NCBI GenBank assembly: GCA_900556455.1
Contig: USOV01000008.1
Coordinates: forward strand, 1-29,912
From: an uncultured Clostridium sp.
Lineage (GTDB): Bacteria > Bacillota > Clostridia > TANB77 > CAG-508
DNA: 29,912 nucleotides
Direction: 5' to 3'
Below the pieces are notes generated by a model that saw nothing but the letters and a program-made list of their open reading frames with translations, made no database searches and was not told where the DNA came from. Below, in pieces: positions 1 through 6,119 of the stretch. The number at the start of each line of letters is the position of its first letter. Within the stretch, counting starts at the first letter, position 1. The translations under genes were made by a program, and so were the position numbers.

Positions 1-1785
1 TGTTTTTGTATCTAGTATTTTCTTTCTTAATCTTAAATTTTTAGGTGTTACTTCAACTAATTCGTCATCTGCAATAAATTCTATTGCTTTTTCAAGTGAC
101 ATTTGCATTGGTGGTACAAGTCTTAATGCATCATCAGAACCAGATGCTCTTGTATTTGTTAAATGTTTTTCTTTACATACGTTTATAGAAATATCTTCGT
201 TTCTTGCATTTAGTCCAACTATCATTCCTTCATATACTTCCACACCAGCACCTATAAATAAATCTCCTCTTTCTTGAGCATTGTATAATCCATATGTTAC
301 AGATATTCCTGGTTCAAATGCAACTAAAACTCCTCTTGTTCTTGAAGAAATATCTCCTTTATATGGTTCATATGAATCAAAAATGCTATTCATTGTGCCT
401 TCACCTTTAGTATCTGTTAAAAATTCTGTTCTATAACCAATAATTCCTCTTGCTGGTATTTTAAACTCTATTTTTGTATGTCCTGCTTCTGCTGGTTCCA
501 TATTTATCATTTCGCCTTTACGTCTACCAAGTTTTTCAATAACAGTTCCTATAGAATCGTCTGGTACATTAACTACTAATCTTTCTATTGGTTCACATTT
601 TACTCCGTCAATTTCTTTTATAATAACTTTTGGTCTTGAAACTAAAAGTTCAAATCCTTCTCTTCTCATAGTTTCAATTAATACTGACAAATGTAATTCT
701 CCACGTCCGCAAACTTCAAAGCTATCTGCTGATTCTGTTTCTCTTACTCTTAAACTTACATTTCTTTCTAGTTCTTTAAATAGTCTATCACGAATATGTC
801 TTGATGTAACAAATTCTCCTTCTTGTCCTGCTAAAGGTCCATTATTTACTGAGAATGTCATAGATACTGTTGGTTCATCTATATCTACAAATGGTATTTT
901 TTCAATATTGTTTATATCGCATAAAGTGTCTCCAATATGAACTTCTGCCATTCCAGATACCTCTACAATATCTCCTGCTTGAGCTTCTTCAACTTCTATT
1001 TTCTTAAGTCCCGCATAAGTAAATAGTTTTGCAACTTTACCTTGTATATTTTTATCTGCCTTGCAAATCATAATTGGCATACCAGCTTTAATAGTACCTC
1101 TTTCAATTCTTCCTATTCCAATTCTTCCTAGATAGTCATCATAATCAATGTTAGATACTAACATTTGAACAGGTCCTTCTATTTCACAATTTGGTGCAGG
1201 TATTGTTTTTACTATTGTCTCAAATATACATTTTACATTATCAGATTCTTCATTTAAATCCATTTTTGCTATTCCATTTTTAGCAGATGCATATATAACT
1301 GGGAAATCTAATTGGTCATCATTTGCACCTAAATCTATAAATAGTTCTAAAACTTCGTCTACAACTTTTAATGGATTTGCACCTGGTCTATCAATTTTAT
1401 TTATAACAACTATTGGTTTTAAATTCATAGCTAAAGACTTCTTTAAAACTTCTCTTGTTTGTGGCATTGCACCTTCAAAAGCATCTACTAAAAGTAAAAC
1501 ACCATCAACCATTTTTAGAACTCTTTCAACCTCTCCACCAAAATCAGCATGTCCAGGAGTATCAACGATGTTTATTTTTATATCATTGTACATAACAGAT
1601 GTGTTCTTTGCAAGTATTGTTATTCCTCTTTCTTTTTCAATATCGTTTGAATCCATTACTCTTTCTTCTACTTGTTCATTACTTCTAAATGTACCACTTT
1701 GTCTAAGTAAGCTATCAACTAAAGTTGTTTTACCGTGGTCAACGTGTGCAATTATTGCAACATTTCTTATCTTTTCATTAATCAT
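1..1785 (-). CDS. typA: Ribosome-associated GTPase TypA/BipA (3' end beyond window)
   Basis: Translational GTPase of the EF-G/LepA superfamily that binds the 70S ribosome and supports ribosome assembly and stress growth. My translation of the minus strand from the ATG at 1783-1785 reads MINEKIRNVAIIAHVDHGKT, with the P-loop AHVDHGKTT, the switch II motif DTPGHADFGGEVER and the G4 motif NKIDRPGA. EF-G-like beta-barrel and alpha/beta domains follow, including CGRGELHLSVLIETMRREGFE. A run of 595 codons is open to base 1. The family is usually about 605-615 residues, so only the last few residues are missing. The start is set by an AAAAGGGG ribosome binding site at about 1793-1800. A TTGACA-18-TATAAT promoter lies upstream. 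Identification is secure. Confidence 0.97.
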   Translation of the reverse strand, partial: MINEKIRNVAIIAHVDHGKTTLVDSLLRQSGTFRSNEQVEERVMDSNDIEKERGITILAKNTSVMYNDIKINIVDTPGHADFGGEVERVLKMVDGVLLLVDAFEGAMPQTREVLKKSLAMNLKPIVVINKIDRPGANPLKVVDEVLELFIDLGANDDQLDFPVIYASAKNGIAKMDLNEESDNVKCIFETIVKTIPAPNCEIEGPVQMLVSNIDYDDYLGRIGIGRIERGTIKAGMPIMICKADKNIQGKVAKLFTYAGLKKIEVEEAQAGDIVEVSGMAEVHIGDTLCDINNIEKIPFVDIDEPTVSMTFSVNNGPLAGQEGEFVTSRHIRDRLFKELERNVSLRVRETESADSFEVCGRGELHLSVLIETMRREGFELLVSRPKVIIKEIDGVKCEPIERLVVNVPDDSIGTVIEKLGRRKGEMINMEPAEAGHTKIEFKIPARGIIGYRTEFLTDTKGEGTMNSIFDSYEPYKGDISSRTRGVLVAFEPGISVTYGLYNAQERGDLFIGAGVEVYEGMIVGLNARNEDISINVCKEKHLTNTRASGSDDALRLVPPMQMSLEKAIEFIADDELVEVTPKNLRLRKKILDTKT

Positions 1786-1832
1786 TTTGATTTTCCCCTT
1801 TTATATTATTAAATTTATTAAAACAACAATTT

Positions 1833-1862
1833 ATTATACTCCATTTTATGGCTTTATGTCAA
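1833..1862 (-). promoter_or_regulatory. Sigma-A promoter of typA
   Basis: On the minus strand TTGACA (1857-1862) is followed after 18 bases by TATAAT (1833-1838), about 50 bases before the typA start codon. Both hexamers match consensus fully. The -35 box lies only 7 bases from the -35 box of the divergent promoter at 1870-1898, so polymerase binding at one probably excludes the other. Confidence 0.8.
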
Positions 1863-1869
1863 GAAGAAT

Positions 1870-1898
1870 TTGACATTTTTTATAGAATTTGCTATAAT
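1870..1898 (+). promoter_or_regulatory. Consensus sigma-A promoter of the 1933-2448 gene
   Basis: TTGACA (1870-1875), a 17-base spacer and TATAAT (1893-1898) give a perfect consensus promoter. The start codon of the orphan membrane protein gene is 35 bases further on. It is arranged back to back with the typA promoter. Confidence 0.85.
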
Positions 1899-1932
1899 GT
1901 AAGTGTCATAAATTTATATGGAGGTTATACTC

Positions 1933-2448
1933 ATGAAAAAAGACAACAACACGAACAACTGGAACTCTTTCTCTCGGGGACTGTTTGTAGCCCTAGTCAT
2001 GCTTGCCATTTTCTGTGGCATTTGTGCTATAGGTGCTGCTTTCAGCAACATTCCTTGGCTCCTGCTTTCTGGCGGGATTTGCATTCTTCTAAGTCTCGGC
2101 GCCATCATTTGGTTTTTGGGCTATTTGTCCCGAAGTGTCAAACATGTTCCTGACTACGATATCGATGATATCGAAATTGACGACAATGACTACGAAGAAG
2201 GAGACGACGATTTGGAGTATGGTTTAACCAATGAACCCAATGTGCAGGTTTTCAGGAAGCCCAATCCTCCGGTAAAAATCGTTGAAGACAAGCAGGAAGA
2301 GCAGCCGGAAGAAAAGCCTCAGCAGAAACCTGTACCAGAGGCTAAAGCGGCAGCTCAGTCCCAAAAGCGAGCACAGCAAACACAATCACCGAAAAAGGAT
2401 ATCAGTCGCTTCAATATGTTCCCTGAGGAGAGTAAATCCAAAAAGTAG
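1933..2448 (+). CDS. Orphan membrane protein with acidic and Pro/Gln/Lys-rich tail
   Basis: I do not recognise this protein. It has 171 residues from the ATG at 1933. That start is supported by GGAGG at 1920-1924 with an 8-base spacer; an in-frame ATG at 1918 overlaps this ribosome binding site and is unlikely. Two hydrophobic segments at about residues 14-36 and 39-63 predict a membrane hairpin. A strongly acidic stretch at about 76-98 (rich in D and E) and a disordered tail rich in P, Q, K and E, ending in SKSKK, follow. Sampled GC is near 47 percent (1941-2000), against roughly 23 percent in the neighbouring plsC sample, and codon choice differs from flanking genes. It is a single-gene unit on the opposite strand to its neighbours, with its own perfect promoter and a palindromic terminator. 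Function unknown; a surface or envelope-associated role is only inference. Confidence 0.85.
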   Translation: MKKDNNTNNWNSFSRGLFVALVMLAIFCGICAIGAAFSNIPWLLLSGGICILLSLGAIIWFLGYLSRSVKHVPDYDIDDIEIDDNDYEEGDDDLEYGLTNEPNVQVFRKPNPPVKIVEDKQEEQPEEKPQQKPVPEAKAAAQSQKRAQQTQSPKKDISRFNMFPEESKSKK

Positions 2449-2477
2449 AAATCTCCACAAAACACCCAGTTAGGTGC

Positions 2478-2516
2478 CAACACCCAGTAGCATATGCTAC
2501 TGGGTGTTGATTTTAC
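2478..2516 (+). terminator. Palindromic terminator after the orphan membrane protein gene
   Basis: Bases 2478-2509 form a perfect 32-base palindrome (arm CAACACCCAGTAGCAT), followed on the plus strand by TTTT at 2511-2514. It lies between the convergent ends of the 1933-2448 gene and plsC, so it may stop transcription from both sides. A second copy of AACACCCAGT occurs at 2461-2470 and could compete for the same 3' arm. Confidence 0.75.
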
Positions 2517-3091
2517 ATATCTCTTAGTCTAACAATTTCTTTTATTAAATCTTCTGTTAATTTCGAAACTACTTCTTTGTCATTTATTTTATCTTTGTAT
2601 TCATCGTAATATATTGGTTTTCCTATATTTATAGTAACTTTACTAAAGGCTTTAAAATTCCCCTTTATTCCAACTGGAACTATTGGTACTCCTGCTTTTA
2701 TTGCAATTGTCATTGGTCCATTTTTTACTGGTACTCCTCTTGCCAATCCGTTTCTTGTTCCTTCTGGGAAAATTAAAAGTAGTTCTTTATTTTTTAATAT
2801 TTTTAGAGATGTTTTTATTGCGCTCAAGTCTGCACTATTTTGTTTTACTGGGTATACTCCAAAAATTTTCGCAAGCCATCTTAATGCTCTATGCTCAAAT
2901 AGTTCTTCCTTTGCAAGCACGTTTATTCTTCTTTTTGCGTGTACAACAACTAATACCGCATCTAAAGCATGCACATGGTTTGGGCAAATTAAAGCAGCAC
3001 CATCTTCAGGAATATTTTCCTTACCATTTATTTTTATTCTATATACAATTACTGACATAAGCCAGAAAAGTCCTTTTAAAAATTTTCTCAT
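2513..3091 (-). CDS. plsC: 1-acyl-sn-glycerol-3-phosphate acyltransferase (PlsC family)
   Basis: Membrane-bound acyltransferase that converts lysophosphatidic acid to phosphatidic acid in phospholipid synthesis. The 192-residue product has the catalytic HX4D motif in NHVHALD (residues 38-44), the glycerol-phosphate binding block FPEGTRN (108-114) and the later PVGIKG block. The N terminus is hydrophobic (about 5-18). The length is typical of the short Firmicutes PlsC form. The start ATG at 3089-3091 is preceded by GGAG. The gene lies 35 bases downstream of cmk on the same strand, a common cmk-plsC arrangement in Clostridia, so cotranscription is likely. The exact acyl donor (acyl-ACP or acyl-CoA) cannot be read from sequence. 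Confidence 0.93.
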   Translation of the reverse strand: MRKFLKGLFWLMSVIVYRIKINGKENIPEDGAALICPNHVHALDAVLVVVHAKRRINVLAKEELFEHRALRWLAKIFGVYPVKQNSADLSAIKTSLKILKNKELLLIFPEGTRNGLARGVPVKNGPMTIAIKAGVPIVPVGIKGNFKAFSKVTINIGKPIYYDEYKDKINDKEVVSKLTEDLIKEIVRLRDM

Positions 3092-3126
3092 AACAGCCTC
3101 TCCTTCAAATATAATTCGTGTTATTT

Positions 3127-3795
3127 TTAGTTATATTTTTCTTTTATTATATCAGTAATTTCTTCCACTACCTCATTTATTGCCTTATTCGTTGTATCTA
3201 CTATAACACTATCTGGTGCAAGTTTTAAAGCCCCTATTTCTTTGGCTTTATCGTTTTTATCTCTCATTTCTATGTTGCTTTTTACTTCTTCAAAGCTCAT
3301 ATTTATTCCTTTTTCCTGCATTTCTTTATATCTTCTATTTGCTCTTTCTTCTAGTGAAGCTTCTAAATAAATCTTAACATCTGCGTTTGGAAAAACATAT
3401 GTACAAATATCTCTTCCTTCCATTATCACATCTTTGCCTTCAGCTAATTTCCTTTGCAATTCTACCATTGCAAATCGAACTTCTTTTATTGACGATATTT
3501 GAGATACTATTTTTGTTACCTCTTTTGACCTAATTTCTTTTGTTACATTTTTCCCCTCTAAATATACTATGTCTCCATCTTTTGTATTATCTATAGTTAA
3601 TTTTAAATTATTTGCAACATTAATTATTTTATCTTTCTCTTCTAGTTTTATTCCATCATTCAAGCATTTTAAAGCAACACATCTATATGTTATTCCTGTA
3701 TCAATATTTGTTAATCCTAATTTATTTGCAATTATTTTTGTTACTGTACCTTTGCCACTTCCGGCTGGTCCATCAATTCCTACAACAAATGACAT
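3127..3795 (-). CDS. cmk: (d)CMP kinase
   Basis: Cytidylate kinase phosphorylates CMP and dCMP with ATP in pyrimidine nucleotide recycling. From the start at 3795 the product begins MSFVVGIDGPAGSGKGT, with the P-loop GPAGSGKGT at residues 9-17. It continues with DTGITYRCVALK, then GRDICTYVFPNADVKIYLEAS and the lid-type R-rich stretch ERANRRYKEM. The product is 222 residues, normal for the family. A longer reading frame exists upstream, but AAGGAG at 3805-3810 and homology fix this start. Only one base separates it from the stop of the upstream P-loop/Asp23-like gene, which implies translational coupling. Small departures from the usual DTGAMYR and GRDIGT blocks are visible but the fold motifs are intact. 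Confidence 0.95.
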   Translation of the reverse strand: MSFVVGIDGPAGSGKGTVTKIIANKLGLTNIDTGITYRCVALKCLNDGIKLEEKDKIINVANNLKLTIDNTKDGDIVYLEGKNVTKEIRSKEVTKIVSQISSIKEVRFAMVELQRKLAEGKDVIMEGRDICTYVFPNADVKIYLEASLEERANRRYKEMQEKGINMSFEEVKSNIEMRDKNDKAKEIGALKLAPDSVIVDTTNKAINEVVEEITDIIKEKYN

Positions 3796-3796
3796 T

Positions 3797-4657
3797 CTAT
3801 TTTTCTCCTTCCTCTGGTAATTGTATTCCCTTAGCAATTATTTCTATTGAATCTACATTCATAGCTGTTAGATTTTCAATTTCACGTTTAGTTTTTTTCT
3901 TAAAATCTGTTAAACCTTTTACTATATCATAACCATAGTTCACAATAACTTCCATATATACGCTTAAGCCTTCATCTGTTGTTTCAATTCTTGTTCTGCT
4001 AACCTTGTATATGAATTCAGCTTTCTCACTTAAATATTCTATAATTTGTTTAAATACAGTATCTGATATTGTATAATTTCCTAAATAGCTAAATGTAGGC
4101 CTTATGATTGATTTTTCTGCTATATATGGTTTATTATTTTTCCCCTTAGATTTAAATATTTGTAATGGGTCTAAAATATAACCTGAAAAATCTTTTTTTA
4201 TTTCAAATGTTGGTACTGGAATTACATGTTTTCCTTCTACTCTTCTTGTTCTTCTTGCTTCTTCAATTTCTTCTTCTGTTGCCACATCTGAAATATTTAT
4301 TATTTCTACAAATTCGTTTAGCCCTAAATTTGTTCTAATTTTTTCTACCATATTATCAGAAGTTCCAAGTATTAAAACGCTATCTGGTCTATATTTCATA
4401 AATGCTTTTTTTATTTCTAATGCATCTGCTTCATCTGTAAATAGTGCTTTTCTTATTGTTTCTATTTTTGTTGGAGCTTTTTTTGCAGACTCACCAGCAA
4501 CTACCTTGGTATCGTTTATAAGCAATCCATCATCTATTATATATTTTATGTTTCTCTCAGCTGCAACCATTTGTGCCCTATAACTTTTACCTGTTCCAGA
4601 TGGTCCTACAAATGCATATGTTTTTATTCTCGCTTCTATAAGTTTATCTATTATCAT
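3797..4657 (-). CDS. P-loop ATPase fused to a C-terminal Asp23/Gls24-like domain
   Basis: The 286-residue product starts MIIDKLIEARIKTYAFVG and carries a Walker A motif GPSGTGKS at residues 18-25. A candidate Walker B-like strand is DSVLILGTSDN at about 90-100. The last 100 or so residues (IIRPTFSYLGNYTISDTVFK onward) resemble the Asp23/Gls24 (DUF322) fold, with amphipathic beta segments and a final helix. Upstream in-frame GTG (4666) and ATG (4663) codons exist. I prefer the ATG at 4657 because AGGTG (4664-4668) sits 6 bases before it. It is translationally coupled to cmk, suggesting a constant partner in this operon, but the function is unknown. Asp23 proteins are otherwise linked to envelope stress. 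Domain assignment of the C terminus is moderately confident. Confidence 0.85.
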   Translation of the reverse strand: MIIDKLIEARIKTYAFVGPSGTGKSYRAQMVAAERNIKYIIDDGLLINDTKVVAGESAKKAPTKIETIRKALFTDEADALEIKKAFMKYRPDSVLILGTSDNMVEKIRTNLGLNEFVEIINISDVATEEEIEEARRTRRVEGKHVIPVPTFEIKKDFSGYILDPLQIFKSKGKNNKPYIAEKSIIRPTFSYLGNYTISDTVFKQIIEYLSEKAEFIYKVSRTRIETTDEGLSVYMEVIVNYGYDIVKGLTDFKKKTKREIENLTAMNVDSIEIIAKGIQLPEEGEK

Positions 4658-4685
4658 ATTCATCACCTAAATAATTAATGAACAA

Positions 4686-4714
4686 ATTATATCATTGAAA
4701 ATAAAAAAAGTCGA
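4686..4714 (-). promoter_or_regulatory. Probable promoter of the P-loop/cmk/plsC operon
   Basis: On the minus strand TCGACT (4709-4714) precedes TATAAT (4686-4691) with a 17-base spacer, just upstream of the AGGTG ribosome binding site. The -35 hexamer is formed by part of the preceding terminator stem, so terminator and promoter overlap. The -35 match is only 4 of 6. Confidence 0.5.
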
Positions 4715-4734
4715 GTTTTTACTCGACTTTTTTT
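4703..4734 (-). terminator. Intrinsic terminator of the glycosyltransferase gene
   Basis: A-rich arm plus GTCGAG, a six-base loop, and CTCGAC plus a T run form a hairpin with A and T tails on both sides. It begins directly after the glycosyltransferase stop codon and could work in either direction. Confidence 0.85.
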
Positions 4735-4737
4735 ATT

Positions 4738-5964
4738 TTATGATAACTCTTTTACTTTTACACTTCTTACATGATCTATTTTTTCCCATGTTGTGTTTGG
4801 TTTTATTAATGCTTTTATATTTATAAGTATCCATGAGCCTAAGAATAATGGGTAGCATAGTAGTCCTTTTAACATTGGTTTTATTTTTCTTTTATCCAAT
4901 ATCATTGCAAATGCTGCAGTAATTGGTGTTAATAGGAATGTTGCAAATACATATTTTCCAATATTCCATAATAATTCTGAACCTGTCATTCCATGTCCTG
5001 AGAATATGGCTACATTCAATAGTAGTAATGATAAAGTTATTACTAATAAAGGCATTCCCATTAGATAAAGTAATCCATCAAATGTAACTAATTTTTTATT
5101 TTTTATTGTATTTTTTGCTAATTTTTTTGTATATATTTTAAAACATTGGATATGTCCTACAGACCATCTCATTCTTTGTGACCAAGATTGTTTGAAATCT
5201 GTTGGTTGTTCATCATAAACCACTGCATCTGTTGCCCAACCTAATTTTCTTCCTTGGCACATATTGATTAATGAAAACTCTATATCTTCAGTTAAAGTTT
5301 GAGTATTCCATCCCTCTGGTTTTATAACATCAAACTTAACCATAAATCCTGTTCCATTTAGCAATGGTGAAAGTCCTACATTATATCTTGCTAAGTGGTA
5401 AAATCTGTGCATTGTCCAGTAGAACAATGCGTATCCTGCTGAAATCCAATTATCAGTAGGATTTTTTATATCTCTATATCCTTGAACAACTTCTTCACCT
5501 TGGCAAAGTTTTTTATTCATATTTTTTATAAAATCTGGCATTGCAATATTGTCTGCATCAAATACGCAAAAAGCATCATAATCAGCATTTTCTTCTATTT
5601 TTTGTTTTAAGAACCATTGCATTGCATATCCCTTTGTTTTTTTCGTAGCATCAAATCTTTCATATACAATTGCTCCTGCATCTTTTGCGATTTCTGCTGT
5701 ATTATCTGTACAATTATCTGCAATAACATATATGTCCAATAATTCTTCTGGATAATCTTGAGCCTTTAAGCTTTCTATTAAATTTGCAATAACAGCTGCT
5801 TCATTGTGTGCTGGTATTATAGCCATAAATTTGTGCTTTTTGTTTGTTTTTAAAGGTTTATCTTTAAATTTTATTAAAGCACATACACTAATTCCAATAT
5901 TATAAATCCAAAAAACTGTTATAATAAATACTATTGCTTGTTGCAATACATTTAAATATTTCAT
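4738..5964 (-). CDS. Membrane glycosyltransferase, GT2 family (processive type)
   Basis: The 408-residue protein has an N-terminal membrane segment (about 8-30). A cytosolic GT-A domain starts MAIIPAHNEAAVIANLIESL and includes the metal-binding DAD (136-138). The TED catalytic-base motif (225-227) and the QRMRW acceptor-site motif (263-267) follow. Several C-terminal membrane segments lie at about 295-320, 336-356 and 370-388. The D, DxD, TED and QxxRW set is that of BcsA/HasA/PgaC-like enzymes that polymerise and extrude a polysaccharide. The sugar cannot be told from sequence. No PilZ domain is present. The gene stands alone with its own promoter (6021-6049) and terminator (4703-4734). The start ATG follows AAGGAG. 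Confidence 0.9.
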   Translation of the reverse strand: MKYLNVLQQAIVFIITVFWIYNIGISVCALIKFKDKPLKTNKKHKFMAIIPAHNEAAVIANLIESLKAQDYPEELLDIYVIADNCTDNTAEIAKDAGAIVYERFDATKKTKGYAMQWFLKQKIEENADYDAFCVFDADNIAMPDFIKNMNKKLCQGEEVVQGYRDIKNPTDNWISAGYALFYWTMHRFYHLARYNVGLSPLLNGTGFMVKFDVIKPEGWNTQTLTEDIEFSLINMCQGRKLGWATDAVVYDEQPTDFKQSWSQRMRWSVGHIQCFKIYTKKLAKNTIKNKKLVTFDGLLYLMGMPLLVITLSLLLLNVAIFSGHGMTGSELLWNIGKYVFATFLLTPITAAFAMILDKRKIKPMLKGLLCYPLFLGSWILINIKALIKPNTTWEKIDHVRSVKVKELS

Positions 5965-6020
5965 TTTTTTCTCCTTCTACTTATTATATGTATTTTGTTT
6001 TAATTTAATGTCCGTTTTTT

Positions 6021-6049
6021 ATTATACTATATTATTACTTTTTTTGCAA
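6021..6049 (-). promoter_or_regulatory. Promoter of the GT2 glycosyltransferase gene
   Basis: TTGCAA (6044-6049), a 17-base spacer and TATAAT (6021-6026) on the minus strand, about 57 bases before the start codon. It lies downstream of the pnp terminator hairpin, so the glycosyltransferase is a separate transcription unit. Confidence 0.8.
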
Positions 6050-6086
6050 ATTTTTTCTAAAAAAATTAATATTTATTATAAAATTA

Positions 6087-6105
6087 GGCGACCATATTGG
6101 TCGCC
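6087..6105 (-). terminator. Hairpin terminator after pnp
   Basis: GGCGACC (6087-6093) and GGTCGCC (6099-6105) pair around a five-base loop, 14 bases past the pnp stop. On the minus strand the tail is TAATTTTAT, a weak U tract. The short palindrome also resembles the repeat-like hairpin near 24206. Confidence 0.65.
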
Positions 6106-6119
6106 CAATCTGTAATTAA

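Noticed and set aside
1848..2153. A plus-strand ORF starting MALCQEEFDIF overlapping the promoter region.
   Set aside because: It is out of frame with the well-supported gene at 1933, covers the promoter, and has no ribosome binding site.
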